From Neptunomonas sp041601355 (lineage in GTDB: Bacteria > Pseudomonadota > Gammaproteobacteria > Pseudomonadales > Balneatricaceae), in NCBI RefSeq assembly GCF_041601355.1, contig NZ_JBFIIH010000003.1, forward strand, positions 1 to 64,000: a stretch of 64,000 bases of DNA, in the 5' to 3' direction. Both the position numbers and the translations under genes were made by a program. Under the pieces are notes generated by a model. It was not told the DNA's origin and did no database searches. It saw only the letters and a list, made by a program, of their open reading frames with translations. This document shows, piece by piece, positions 43,982-54,108 of this stretch (position 1 is the stretch's first letter; every line of letters starts with the position of its first letter).

Positions 43982-44827
43982 ATGCAACAGAAAGTCGTTC
44001 AGGTAGGCAAAATAGAAATTGCGAATGATAAACCAATGGTGCTATTCGGCGGCATGAATGTACTGGAATCACGCGATATGGCATTACGTATTGCCGAACA
44101 CTACGTCACTGTCACCGATAAATTGAACATTCCTTACGTGTTCAAAGCTTCGTTTGATAAAGCGAACCGCTCATCACTGACTTCATTCCGTGGACCCGGC
44201 CTGGATGAAGGTTTAAAAATTCTTCAAGAGATTAAAACGACTTTTAATGTCCCATTAATCACTGATGTGCACGAACCACACCAGGCAGCTCCGGCTGCTG
44301 AGGTATGTGACATTATTCAGCTACCAGCATTTTTATCCCGCCAAACCGACCTTGTTCAGGCGATGGCCGCTACCGGTGCTGTGATCAATATCAAAAAGGC
44401 TCAGTTTCTGGCCCCCCATGAAATGAAGCACATTCTGCACAAATGTAAGGAAGCCGGTAACGATCGCCTGATTCTTTGTGAACGCGGCAGCACATTTGGC
44501 TACAACAATCTGGTAGTTGATATGCTGGGCTTTGCCATCATGAAAGAGTTTGGTTACCCAATCATGTTTGATGCGACTCATGCATTGCAAGTACCCGGTG
44601 GGCGTGCAGACTCTGCTGATGGTCGCCGCGGTTTAGTCGCTCAGTTATCACGTGCGGGCATTTCTCAGGGGATTGCAGGTTTGTTTCTGGAAGCACACCC
44701 TAATCCGGCTGAAGCAAAATGTGACGGCCCTTGTGCGTTACCTCTGGACAAACTTGAGCCTTATCTGGCTCAGCTGAAAGCCGTTGATGAACTGGTTAAA
44801 AGCTTCCCGCCATTACAGACCGACTAG
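43982..44827 (+). CDS. kdsA: KdsA, 3-deoxy-8-phosphooctulonate synthase
   Basis: A 281-residue enzyme that joins arabinose-5-phosphate and phosphoenolpyruvate to make KDO-8-phosphate for lipopolysaccharide. Characteristic segments are VFKASFDKANRSS, TDVHEPHQAAPAAEVCDIIQLPAFLSRQTDL (in two adjoining blocks), ERGSTFGYNNLVVDM and FDATHALQVPGG. Stands alone; the usual neighbours eno and pyrG are not in the window. The Asn in FGGMNV marks the metal-independent class. Confidence 0.95.
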   Translation: MQQKVVQVGKIEIANDKPMVLFGGMNVLESRDMALRIAEHYVTVTDKLNIPYVFKASFDKANRSSLTSFRGPGLDEGLKILQEIKTTFNVPLITDVHEPHQAAPAAEVCDIIQLPAFLSRQTDLVQAMAATGAVINIKKAQFLAPHEMKHILHKCKEAGNDRLILCERGSTFGYNNLVVDMLGFAIMKEFGYPIMFDATHALQVPGGRADSADGRRGLVAQLSRAGISQGIAGLFLEAHPNPAEAKCDGPCALPLDKLEPYLAQLKAVDELVKSFPPLQTD

Positions 44828-44916
44828 CCAGGCGGAATAGATAAACAACTGATTTTACTTAAAACATTGCCCGTTCTTGTCTATTATTAAGTAGTAAATA
44901 CTGACAGGCACGGGCA

Positions 44917-46884
44917 ATGGATATCCGACAACAAGCACTTTCACTGAATGATGGCCAGATCATTGGCCCGGAACACCATAAATTCAGACTCAAAGGTACA
45001 GCCACGCCTCACCCTCTGGGTGAGTTCTGGCAAGCTGACGATATCAGCACGCCCAGCCCCACGCCTGTGTCACTGATAGTTCTTTCAGAAAATCTTACTA
45101 AACATAAAGAATTCCTGGCCGCTTTCAAACAGCAGATCATTCTTGCAAAGAATCTTCGTCATAAGCATATCACCGCTATCTACGGCTATTTTGTTCAACG
45201 CGGTGGAATTTTGTTTTTTGCGTGTGAAGCGCTGGATGGGTTAACGCTGCAAACGCTCATTCAAACAAAAAAAATTAATAAACTGAAAAAAAATCAATTA
45301 CAGGGCCTACTCACACAAATAGCGAGCGCTGCTGACGTCTATATAAATAAAGTCTATAAACCTCACGCAGCACTGGCACCGGATCTGATCTACATTAACC
45401 GTCAGGGTGGCGTAAAAGTTTTACCCATTAGCCCACGAATTTTATTGGAAAAAACCAGCTTCAAACTCGACCCGGCGTTTCAATTCCCTGCCTATCAGGC
45501 ACCCGAGGCATTTCACCCCAATCTGTTGCCCAACGCTGCGGACACCTATTCAGTGGCGTGTATCGCTTATGCGGCATTATCAGGATCCCCACCATTCGGG
45601 CTGGAAGAGGATGAAGCCTTACATGTCCGCAAAGAGCTAAAGCAACCTTCTGGTTTAAACAAAAACCAATGGGCATCACTACAACAAGCGCTCGCTACTG
45701 ACCCGGAACTACGTCAACGCAATTCTGCTGAACTTATCAGTGCACTTTTCATCGAGGAAGCGGATAAAAGCACATCGCCTGTTGCAGAAAGTGTGCCCCT
45801 GAAAACTAAGACAACGGATGCTTCAACGACTGCCAAGCTATCCGGCGGCTTCAGTCGATTCTGGTCTTCTATATTCATAGGCAGCACACTCTTTATTACA
45901 GGCGTGGCAGTAGGTTTTTTTGCTAGTTTCCTCTTCAATCAACAGCAACAGACATCAACCGACCAGCATCTTGCCGCCTGGAAAGAGCAAGCCGGAATAT
46001 GGAAAACCACAGCGGATGATCAAGCCAATAAGATAACCCGATTAGAAGAAGAACTCGCTAATCAAAATGCAACTGATATCAATACTACAGAGCCATTGTC
46101 CAGAGCAGAAAGTCCAGCTCAGGAGAACTTCAAGATTTTCCAGGATACCTTGCTGGATGGTGCTTATGGGCCGCAGATGATCAGCTTACCTGCCGGCCAA
46201 TTTCAGATGGGAGATCTGAACAATCAGGGCGACGATAACGAAAAACCCATCCAAACCATCATATTTTCAGACTCATTCGCCCTCTCCCGTTATGAAGTCA
46301 CGTTTAATGAATATGATCATTTTGCTGACGTCACAAAAAGAAAACGCCCCGAAGACGAAGGCTGGGGACGCGGCTTACAACCCGTCATTAATGTGAGCTG
46401 GCAGGACGCTAACGCCTATGTCAAATGGCTCGCTGCCCAAACCGGTCAAGCCTACCGCTTACCTTCAGAGGCAGAATGGGAATACGCCGCACGTAGCGGC
46501 ACGAATTCAGCCTATTGGTGGGGTAATGAATTATCAACCGAACGAGCCGTATGTGATGGTTGCGGCTCGCGCTGGGATGCAAAACAGCCGGCACCCGTTG
46601 GCGCGTTACCCGCGAATCCCTGGGGGCTGCATGATCTGAACGGAAACGTCGATGAGTGGGTGCAGGATTGTTATTCAGATACTTATACCGGACATCCGAC
46701 AGATGGCAGTGCGCGCGTAGCCAGCAATTGCGCTTACCGCGCCATGCGCGGCGGTTCATGGTTTGATATTAGCCGGGTTATTCGCTCTGCCAGCCGCTAT
46801 CGACACCCGCCTGATGCGGCACGCAATACCTGGGGATTTCGTGTAGCACTGGATCTTTCTAATGAACAAAAATCGACTGATTAA
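44917..46884 (+). CDS. Membrane pseudokinase fused to SUMF1/FGE-like domain
   Basis: A 655-residue protein. Residues about 25-285 have the Ser/Thr-kinase fold, but key motifs are gone: the catalytic loop reads KPHAALAPDLIYINRQGG (no HRD) and the DFG position is PIS, so it is probably inactive. One membrane helix at about 315-342 (SIFIGSTLFITGVAVGFFA), a coiled linker, then residues about 405-650 form a formylglycine-generating-enzyme-like domain (MISLPAGQFQMGD, RLPSEAEWEYAARSG, GNVDEWVQDC, RGGSWFD). Real FGE catalytic Cys are not obvious, so it may be a binding domain. Orphan gene after kdsA. Confidence 0.87.
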   Translation: MDIRQQALSLNDGQIIGPEHHKFRLKGTATPHPLGEFWQADDISTPSPTPVSLIVLSENLTKHKEFLAAFKQQIILAKNLRHKHITAIYGYFVQRGGILFFACEALDGLTLQTLIQTKKINKLKKNQLQGLLTQIASAADVYINKVYKPHAALAPDLIYINRQGGVKVLPISPRILLEKTSFKLDPAFQFPAYQAPEAFHPNLLPNAADTYSVACIAYAALSGSPPFGLEEDEALHVRKELKQPSGLNKNQWASLQQALATDPELRQRNSAELISALFIEEADKSTSPVAESVPLKTKTTDASTTAKLSGGFSRFWSSIFIGSTLFITGVAVGFFASFLFNQQQQTSTDQHLAAWKEQAGIWKTTADDQANKITRLEEELANQNATDINTTEPLSRAESPAQENFKIFQDTLLDGAYGPQMISLPAGQFQMGDLNNQGDDNEKPIQTIIFSDSFALSRYEVTFNEYDHFADVTKRKRPEDEGWGRGLQPVINVSWQDANAYVKWLAAQTGQAYRLPSEAEWEYAARSGTNSAYWWGNELSTERAVCDGCGSRWDAKQPAPVGALPANPWGLHDLNGNVDEWVQDCYSDTYTGHPTDGSARVASNCAYRAMRGGSWFDISRVIRSASRYRHPPDAARNTWGFRVALDLSNEQKSTD

Positions 46885-47249
46885 CATTTACAGACGGATT
46901 AACGTTTACAGGTTGAATCATTCAAGCGTATCGCCCGTCTTACTTGTAGCAAAAATCCTCCTGCGGGATCGTCGAAAACTCAGGCATAATCATCAAAAAT
47001 GATTGCCGCCAGTACAGAATAACCAAAAACACCGGAGTATCATGTCACTACCGCTGACCTGCTGGATCTTGGCTCAATCCAGTTGAAATGTGACTGGTTT
47101 TTTCACGTGCATTTTACATATCAGCTTTTTACATAGAGGCTTTTTACATAGAGGCCTTTTAATCGAACCTTTCTAAATAGAAGCTTTCTACATAGAAGCT
47201 TCTACACAGCATACTCACACAGAATCGCAATGAATAAAGGACTACATCT
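46885..47249. other. 365-base gap with weak terminator and tandem repeats
   Basis: CCAGT, eight-base loop, ACTGG, TTTTTT (47079-47103) is a weak terminator for the upstream gene. Seven degenerate 15-base repeats follow. No gene seen. Confidence 0.6.
47111..47210. repeat. Seven tandem 15-base repeats upstream of the DUF4139 gene
   Basis: TTTTTACATAGAGGC occurs twice exactly (47126-47140, 47141-47155), flanked by variants such as TTTCTAAATAGAAGC and TTTCTACATAGAAGC. The period is 15 bases (one unit is 14). It ends 40 bases before the ATG, so it occupies the promoter or leader. Confidence 0.87.
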
Positions 47250-48650
47250 ATGCCATTTAAACTTCTCTCATTCACTCTCTTGACTGCGCTTCTCTATCCG
47301 CTAGCCACACAAGCGAACACTGTTATTACTGATGAGGAACAGACAGATCTTGCAGTTACCTTATACACTCAAAATTTGGGCCTCATTCAAGATAGCAGAT
47401 CCATCCCTCCTCTGAAAAAAGATGAAACGATTGTTATTCGCGATATTAGCAAGCTTATGCAAACCGAAACACTACAGATCAGAAATGCCGGCGCCATTAA
47501 AGAGCAGACGCTAAATACTGCATCACTTAACTACTATGCATTGTTAGAGCGTCATATCGGAGAAAATATCATTCTGGCACGCAGCCAAACTAATGGTCAG
47601 GAGATACAACAGACGGTTCAGTTACTCAATGTAGAAGGCTCTACCGCACTTGTTGAGAATAATGGCCGTATTGAATCAATTCCGCTCTCGTCAGAATGGC
47701 GGATTATTTTTCCGACAAGCCCGGCCGATCTTTTATTAAAGCCAAGCCTGACTTTTCGAAGCGAAGGCACTCACACAGCAGGCACGGCCCAATTCAGTTA
47801 TCTGACTCATGGCCTTAGCTGGCAGATGGACTATGTGATGACGTTAAATGAGGATAGTAGTGAGCTTAGACTAGAGGGTCTGGCTTCTTTAATGAACGAT
47901 ACCGGCACTCCCTTAAAGAATGCTCGCATACGCCTTCTGGCTGGCGATGTATATCAGGATAGTAGCCCCCGCCACAGAGCTAAAACTGTGATGATGGCGC
48001 AGTCGATGGCTGAAGACTCCAGCTCGCCCATGCCGGAGGCACTCAATGACTACCAATTATATACATTAGGGGAACGTGTAACCCTGCAGCATCAACAGCG
48101 CACTCAGGTTCCCTTGATGCATGCTGACAAGGTTGGCATTAAAGCATTACAAAGATACCAGTTTTATATGAGTAATGGTGTCGATAACCAAACCCATATC
48201 CTTAAACCTGAGTCGTTCATACGTTTCACAAATAATCAGCAACACGGATTAGGGACTCCGTTACCGGCGGGTCAGGTCCGTTTTTTCTCACCCGATAATA
48301 CAGGTGAACTCCACTATATCGGCAGCTCCCATATCAACCAGACGGCAAAAGATGAGCACGTTGAATTAGCCATGGGGAAAGCGTTTGATGTCACTATCAC
48401 TAGAAAACAAACTGATTTTCAGACCGCTTTTGACGGTACGGTTACTGCCTATGAAGTACGTATCAGAAACAGCGCTTTGAGTAGCCGCGATATCGAAGTG
48501 ACGAGTCTTTTCTCACAACCATGGAAACTCATTAGCAGTACATCAAAGCCCGTTGAACAAAACGCAGGCATGGCAAAATGGAAAATAGCCGTTCCAGGAA
48601 ACAGCGAATCATTACTTACTATGCGAGTGAGACTGACCAAACCGCAGTAG
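47250..48650 (+). CDS. Exported DUF4139 protein
   Basis: A 466-residue protein with a signal peptide (MPFKLLSFTLLTALLYP, cleavage near TQA). The DUF4139 region from about residue 170 includes LTFRSEGTHTAGTAQFSYLTHGLSWQMDY (two adjoining blocks), ALASLMNDTGTPLKNARIRLLAGD-like SLMNDTGTPLKNARIRLLAGD, and the C-terminal YEVRIRNSALSSRDIEV. The family is beta-rich, secreted or periplasmic, and of unknown function. No operon partner; repeats lie in its leader. Confidence 0.85.
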   Translation: MPFKLLSFTLLTALLYPLATQANTVITDEEQTDLAVTLYTQNLGLIQDSRSIPPLKKDETIVIRDISKLMQTETLQIRNAGAIKEQTLNTASLNYYALLERHIGENIILARSQTNGQEIQQTVQLLNVEGSTALVENNGRIESIPLSSEWRIIFPTSPADLLLKPSLTFRSEGTHTAGTAQFSYLTHGLSWQMDYVMTLNEDSSELRLEGLASLMNDTGTPLKNARIRLLAGDVYQDSSPRHRAKTVMMAQSMAEDSSSPMPEALNDYQLYTLGERVTLQHQQRTQVPLMHADKVGIKALQRYQFYMSNGVDNQTHILKPESFIRFTNNQQHGLGTPLPAGQVRFFSPDNTGELHYIGSSHINQTAKDEHVELAMGKAFDVTITRKQTDFQTAFDGTVTAYEVRIRNSALSSRDIEVTSLFSQPWKLISSTSKPVEQNAGMAKWKIAVPGNSESLLTMRVRLTKPQ

Positions 48651-48703
48651 CTCAGCGTTAAGTCCGACAGACTCCCGGCGGTGTTAAAAACCTACGCAGT
48701 CAG

Positions 48704-49192
48704 TTATGGAGTAACAGTGAGCGTTGGTTGCAGTGACTGCCAACGCTCAACTTCTTTGGGATTAACCGCCTGCCCCAACTCTCCCAACTGATATATCTTC
48801 AACAGTCGTGATATGGCCAGCGCATGCCCTTGTGAGGCCGCCAGCTGATAGTAATGAAATGATTTTTCATTCGAAGCAGGAAAGTAATGTTCAAAACCAG
48901 ACTCATAAATTCTGGCCATCTGGTACTGCGCTTTCATATCACCTTTATCGGCAGCACGTTGTAAGTAGATACCGCCCTGTATGCGATTATCCTTTCCCTC
49001 CCCCCGAAAATGGAGCAGGTGCCCATAAACGGATAACGCCTGACAACTGTCATTATCCGCTGCAAAGCGAAATATACGCATGATCCACTGATGTTTACGT
49101 CGGGAGCTTTTAAACAATGGAGCACGAAAGAGAAGAAATGCGAGCTTAAAAATTCCTGGAGCCAGCCATTTCATCAGAGTATTCATTATCAA
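48704..49192 (-). CDS. Sel1-repeat protein with N-terminal membrane anchor
   Basis: A 162-residue protein. A hydrophobic N-terminal stretch (LAPGIFKLAFLLFRAPLF) may anchor it. At least three Sel1/TPR-like units follow: GIYLQRAADKGDMKAQYQMARIYE, FHYYQLAASQGHALAISRLLKIYQ and a degenerate first one (DNDSCQALSVYGHLL). Sel1 repeats mediate protein contacts. It lies downstream of the Rec-GGDEF-EAL gene on the same strand, 57 bases away, so it may belong to that signalling operon. Confidence 0.78.
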   Translation of the reverse strand: MIMNTLMKWLAPGIFKLAFLLFRAPLFKSSRRKHQWIMRIFRFAADNDSCQALSVYGHLLHFRGEGKDNRIQGGIYLQRAADKGDMKAQYQMARIYESGFEHYFPASNEKSFHYYQLAASQGHALAISRLLKIYQLGELGQAVNPKEVERWQSLQPTLTVTP

Positions 49193-49249
49193 ACCACCTT
49201 AAAATCAGATGATGTTAATATATCATTTATTCTGACAATATCCGCACAC

Positions 49250-51382
49250 TTATACGACAATGATTCCTTTCCTCAACAACAGATCAAAAGCCTGATCATC
49301 AATAGGCCTCGAATACAGAAACCCCTGGAATTCGTCACAATCCTGCTCCTGTAAAAAAGCAGCCTGAGCTTGAGTCTCAATCCCTTCAGCTACCACCCGA
49401 AGATGCAGTGAACGCGCCATTGCAATAATAGCCAACGCTAATGATCTATCTTCTCTGCTCCCGGGAAGCTCCGAAACAAAAGTTCGATCTATCTTTAATG
49501 TATCAAGTGGAAAACTCCGCAAATAGCCTAATGATGAATAACCCGTACCAAAGTCATCAACAGCAATACGTACCCCTATCTCTTTGAGTAAAGCCAGCGT
49601 CGTTTGTGTTTGGGAAACATCCTCCATAATAGCGGTTTCGGTCAATTCAACCTCTAAAAACTCAGGATTAATGCCGATGCGTTGTATCACCTCTCCGATT
49701 GCTTCAGCTAAACGAATATCTCTGAATTGAACGGCACTTAAGTTTACCGACATAACAAAGTCTGTATGCCCAGCGTCATGCCAGCGCTTCAGTTGCTGAC
49801 AGGCGACCTCCATCACCCAGGCTCCAACCTCGTGGATTGCGCCCATCTCCTCTAGAACGGGTATAAACTCATCAGGGGAGATAAGGCCGATATCCGGATG
49901 CTGCCAACGTAACAAGGCTTCCCCACCCACAATACGCTTATCATCTGCGTTGATGCGTGGTTGATAGTGTAATCTGAATTGCTGTTCTGGTAATGCCTTG
50001 TGCAGCTCGACCTCCAACAACATACGACGCCGGGTATTCGCCAGCATACTTTTATCGTAACAGCATATAATATTGCGGCCTTGACGTTTAGCATGGCGCA
50101 TTGCATTTTCAGCATTGCGAAGCAAAGTCCCCAAGTCCAATTCGCTATCAGCACTGTAGGCATAACCAATACACGAGGTAAGCGACACTTCATGCCCATT
50201 AACTTTAAAAGGAGCCGATATACAGTCGAGCAGCATTGCCGCTACCTCAACATGACAAGGATGAGCAGCGGAGCAGCAGATAGCTAAACTGAATTTATCA
50301 CCTCCCCAACGGCATGCTTCAGTTCTCAGATCTCCCATTTTTTTACTAAGCTGGTCTACAAGCGCTACGACTCTGCGGCTTACTTCTATCAGAACAGCAT
50401 CACCAGTGCGATGCCCGAACATGTCATTGATTCGAACAAAACGGTCAATATCTACTAGTATAAGGGCTATACATCCATCCCTGCTGACACACTCACCAAT
50501 CAAATCATGCATAGCACGATTAAAGGCCTCCCGGTTCTGTAAACCGGTCAAGCGATCAAACCGGGAAAGAAACTGAATACGCGCTTCGGTTTCTTTACGG
50601 TCAGTTATATCCTGCAGAGTGCCTTCAATGGCAACCAATTGGTCCTGATTATCATACTCAAGTTCAGACTGAACCCGAAAAACCTGATGTGTAGTCGAAC
50701 CGCCCCCAGCGTTAAGCGTTATTTCAAAATCAGCAGGAATTGTTTGTTGGTTGACTGCACGCTGTACTATTTGACTAATGCGGGATCGATCGATCTCTGC
50801 TACCTGGAAGAGCAATTGTTCAGCCATGATATTATTCACATCCAGCTGCAATCTTTCCGCTAGTGCTTCAGAGATAATCATCTTGTTCTTAAACACATCC
50901 CAACGCCAGTAATCCAGACGTGCGATTGATTGTGCTTTTGCCAACCTTGCTTCACTTTCTACAAGGCTACTCATTGCATCAACGGCGCGTAACATAAAAC
51001 GCAAGCGCTGCTTCAATAGCGTCCAATTTACCGGTTTCGCAATAAAGTCTGTCGCTCCGGCTTTATAAGCCTCTTCTATCGAGTTATCGCCCTCCAGCCC
51101 AGTCATCATCAAAACCGGAACAGCCTTTCCTGAATGGGTTTTTCTGAGTCGCCGACACGCCTCAAAACCATCCATCACCGGCATGTCTACATCGAGCATA
51201 ATCAGATCAGGATTGATATCCGGCAAAATATCGAGAAGCATCTGCCCATTTTCAGCTGATGCGACAGCGTATCCTTGCTGACGAAGGTGTGCTGCCGCTA
51301 CCATTCGAATCGTAGGGTCATCATCGACAACAAGTATTGTCTGGCGATTGGTTCTGGGCATAACAGATTTTTGCTCCATCAC
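49250..51382 (-). CDS. Response regulator with PAS, degenerate GGDEF and EAL domains
   Basis: A 710-residue c-di-GMP signalling protein. Residues about 14-135: receiver domain (VVDDDP, phospho-Asp in MLDVDMPVMDG, Lys in FIAKPVNW). Then PAS (to about 265), GGDEF with the signature changed to RWGGDKF, so cyclase activity is doubtful. From about 450 an EAL domain with intact catalytic marks: GGEALLRW, SVNLSAVQF, ELTETAIM, VDDFGTGYSSL, LKIDRTFV and VAEGIE. It is predicted to be a phosphorylation-controlled c-di-GMP phosphodiesterase. The ATG overlaps the stop of the hybrid kinase (four bases), its likely phosphodonor. Confidence 0.92.
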   Translation of the reverse strand: MMEQKSVMPRTNRQTILVVDDDPTIRMVAAAHLRQQGYAVASAENGQMLLDILPDINPDLIMLDVDMPVMDGFEACRRLRKTHSGKAVPVLMMTGLEGDNSIEEAYKAGATDFIAKPVNWTLLKQRLRFMLRAVDAMSSLVESEARLAKAQSIARLDYWRWDVFKNKMIISEALAERLQLDVNNIMAEQLLFQVAEIDRSRISQIVQRAVNQQTIPADFEITLNAGGGSTTHQVFRVQSELEYDNQDQLVAIEGTLQDITDRKETEARIQFLSRFDRLTGLQNREAFNRAMHDLIGECVSRDGCIALILVDIDRFVRINDMFGHRTGDAVLIEVSRRVVALVDQLSKKMGDLRTEACRWGGDKFSLAICCSAAHPCHVEVAAMLLDCISAPFKVNGHEVSLTSCIGYAYSADSELDLGTLLRNAENAMRHAKRQGRNIICCYDKSMLANTRRRMLLEVELHKALPEQQFRLHYQPRINADDKRIVGGEALLRWQHPDIGLISPDEFIPVLEEMGAIHEVGAWVMEVACQQLKRWHDAGHTDFVMSVNLSAVQFRDIRLAEAIGEVIQRIGINPEFLEVELTETAIMEDVSQTQTTLALLKEIGVRIAVDDFGTGYSSLGYLRSFPLDTLKIDRTFVSELPGSREDRSLALAIIAMARSLHLRVVAEGIETQAQAAFLQEQDCDEFQGFLYSRPIDDQAFDLLLRKGIIVV

Positions 51383-54108
51383 ATTAAATTGACAAGTTTC
51401 TGCTGTGATGTTTGGTTAGCCTTAACCAATAATTGATACTGCGCCTGTATATTATCTGTATGCGACATCCTGCACCCCTCTTCTATTTCCCTGCTTAAAG
51501 CGTAAACCTTATCAAGCCCGAGCGTCCCGCTAGATGACTTTAAAGCATGCGAAAGCCGACGAATCTCTTCAAAATCCTTTTGGCTAAGTGCCTCGTTCAA
51601 CTCAAAAATAATTTGATTGCTGTTCTCAATATAGGTAGCAATCAACGAGCCTAATAAAGGCTGACCATCGTCATCCTGCAGACCATTAAAACTATTCACC
51701 TGCTGCATATTAAGATCACACAACTCGCTATCAATACTCACTTTCTGTATTACATCCATGTCAGAAAACCTGAGAGGAACTTGCTCTTTTAGCCAATGGG
51801 TCAGCATTTGATGCAAGCTTTGACGGCTATAAGGCTTACTTAAATAGTCGTCCATCCCTCTACTCAGATACAATGCACTATCACCATCCATTGCATTCGC
51901 CGTTACTGCCACGATAGGTGTATAGGACAAATGCTGCCGTATTTCCTCTTCACGTATATAGGAAGCGGCTGTAATGCCATCCATAATGGGCATTTCTATA
52001 TCCATTAAAATCAGATCGTAAGGGTGATTACGCCATTTATCGATAGCTTCAGCCCCATTTGTGGCTGTATCAAGCGAACACCCCATCATCTTCAACAAAC
52101 CTGTGGCTACCTGCTGATTCACAGCATTATCTTCAACCAATAAAATGTGTCCCTGTAATTCAGCTAACGCCGTATCAGTTTTTCCTATCAGCGGCGCAGT
52201 TGAGTTCCTGACATTCCCTTCCGGAATTAACAAATCACATAATGCAGCCAAAAATACCGACGGCTTTATCTCCCCCTGATCTTCCCGAATGATGCCTACG
52301 TATCCCGGCAGCCCCATCAGAGTTGATGTTTTCGAAGCTAACACCATAAACTTAGTCGCAAATTGCCCATACCGGTAGTTAAGCGCATGAATAAATCGAG
52401 CCAACTCAGTTTCATTGCCCAATGTGTCGAGCAAAACTAAATTGAAAGCGTTATGTTTTTCTACAGCCGCCTGTATTTTTTCTTCTACTTCACTTTGGAC
52501 GGCTACTCTTTCAATAACCACTCCCCAGCCCGCCAACAAATCATGCAAGAAATCCATTTCGGCGTTATTCTGCCCATAGATGAGTGCCCGGATATCCTGA
52601 AGCAATGTTTTGCCTTGTATTACACATTTAAAACTCTGACGATCCAAAGGTAGCTCAAACCAAAAAACTGATCCTGTATCCAGTTCGCTTTCAACACCAA
52701 TTTTACCTCGCATCAACCCGACCAGTTGTTTTGAAATAGCCAGCCCTAACCCTGTCCCTCCATATTTACGTGTTGTAGAGGAGTCGGCTTGTGAAAAAGA
52801 TTCAAAAATTTTCTCCTTAGCATCTTCTGAAATACCAGGACCACTATCATGAACTTCAATGCGCACGTAAGGTTTTTTAGCCGAAAACACAACGGCGACA
52901 TCGACACTGACAGATCCGGCATGCGTAAATTTAAGTGCGTTGCCCACAAGGTTAAGCAGAATTTGCCGGATCCTTACTGGATCACCGAGCATCTTTCCAT
53001 TAAAGTCAGGATCAAAATCATGAGAAACGGTTAATTTTTTACCATTTACAGTTTCACTTAATAACTGCAAAACTTCCTCAATTTGTTCATATAAATCAAA
53101 CCGGATAGATTCCAGCTTAAGCTGGTCCGCTTCAATTTTTGAATAGTCCAGAATGTCATTGATAATATTGAGCAATGCATTACCAGAGCGCTGAATTGTA
53201 TCAGCCTGGCGTTTTTGTTCAGGCGATAAGGATGAGTTTAACAACAGCTCAGTCATGCCTAAAACGCCATTCATCGGTGTACGGATTTCATGGCTCATGG
53301 TTGCCAAAAAACGAGATTTTGCCAAACTCGCTTCTTCAGCAGTATCTCTGGCGAGCTTTAGCGCCTCATCACGCTCTTGAATCTGCTCTATCATGGTATT
53401 AAAACCATCAACCATCACACCAAACTCATCAGTTGAAGTGTTCTCAACGCGTCTCGAATAATCGCTGATTTCAGATACAGCGTGCATCGCATGAATCAAT
53501 TTCTCGATGGGTTTAATAATGACATCCTGTAATCGGGAAGAGATAAAATACCCAAAATACAGCACAACTAAGAGCCCCAATAATCCAAAAAACATCCAGT
53601 TATTTAGCATGTGTTTATAACTGGACAGGCTCACCCGAATTCCAAGACTTCCGATAAACCGATCTTTTTCTTTTATCAACTGCTCAACTGCTAAATGATC
53701 AGCATAAAACTTATAGTGCCAATCAGTAGTATCCTCAACCTTCAAGAGCTCTGTCATGTGCTGCTGATGATCTGTTTCCTTTTCCGGCGCACTATTCATC
53801 CGCCGGTATTCAGCAAATACATTTCCTTTCGCATTCCTTAGTACAGCATATTCAATATCCATATCGGCGCTAAGCGTATTTAACAACTCTGTTGCTGTCT
53901 GCTCATCGTGAAAAACCAGTGCCGCTGTTGCATTAATACTCACGGCCTTTGTTAACGTGTGAACTGAGCTGACCAATTGTTCCCGGCTGCTGATCCAGAA
54001 ATTGACAATGAAAAAAGCATAGGAAATTGCCAGTACGGTTGAGGCTGTCAGCATGACGAGAGCTGACAACTTGTGTCGAACTGGCAGATTACGGAGCAAC
54101 CGTTTCAA
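51379..54108 (-). CDS. Hybrid sensor histidine kinase with receiver and Hpt domains
   Basis: A 909-residue membrane kinase. Helices at about 15-37 and 171-190 enclose a periplasmic sensor of about 130 residues (CHASE8-like). HAMP follows, then HisKA with phospho-His 273 (MSHEIRTPMNG), ATPase (NLVGNALKFTH, DSGPGISED, GTGLGLAI), a degenerate receiver (about 505-630), a true receiver (VEDNAVNQQ, LMDIEMPIMDG) and C-terminal Hpt (LSHALKSSSGTLG). This BarA-like relay could pass phosphate to the downstream receiver-EAL protein. Divergent from cysK. Confidence 0.93.
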   Translation of the reverse strand: MKRLLRNLPVRHKLSALVMLTASTVLAISYAFFIVNFWISSREQLVSSVHTLTKAVSINATAALVFHDEQTATELLNTLSADMDIEYAVLRNAKGNVFAEYRRMNSAPEKETDHQQHMTELLKVEDTTDWHYKFYADHLAVEQLIKEKDRFIGSLGIRVSLSSYKHMLNNWMFFGLLGLLVVLYFGYFISSRLQDVIIKPIEKLIHAMHAVSEISDYSRRVENTSTDEFGVMVDGFNTMIEQIQERDEALKLARDTAEEASLAKSRFLATMSHEIRTPMNGVLGMTELLLNSSLSPEQKRQADTIQRSGNALLNIINDILDYSKIEADQLKLESIRFDLYEQIEEVLQLLSETVNGKKLTVSHDFDPDFNGKMLGDPVRIRQILLNLVGNALKFTHAGSVSVDVAVVFSAKKPYVRIEVHDSGPGISEDAKEKIFESFSQADSSTTRKYGGTGLGLAISKQLVGLMRGKIGVESELDTGSVFWFELPLDRQSFKCVIQGKTLLQDIRALIYGQNNAEMDFLHDLLAGWGVVIERVAVQSEVEEKIQAAVEKHNAFNLVLLDTLGNETELARFIHALNYRYGQFATKFMVLASKTSTLMGLPGYVGIIREDQGEIKPSVFLAALCDLLIPEGNVRNSTAPLIGKTDTALAELQGHILLVEDNAVNQQVATGLLKMMGCSLDTATNGAEAIDKWRNHPYDLILMDIEMPIMDGITAASYIREEEIRQHLSYTPIVAVTANAMDGDSALYLSRGMDDYLSKPYSRQSLHQMLTHWLKEQVPLRFSDMDVIQKVSIDSELCDLNMQQVNSFNGLQDDDGQPLLGSLIATYIENSNQIIFELNEALSQKDFEEIRRLSHALKSSSGTLGLDKVYALSREIEEGCRMSHTDNIQAQYQLLVKANQTSQQKLVNLM

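Noticed and set aside
47111..47210. 15-base repeats considered as CRISPR or iterons
   Set aside because: No spacers, too short for CRISPR, and no replication gene nearby.
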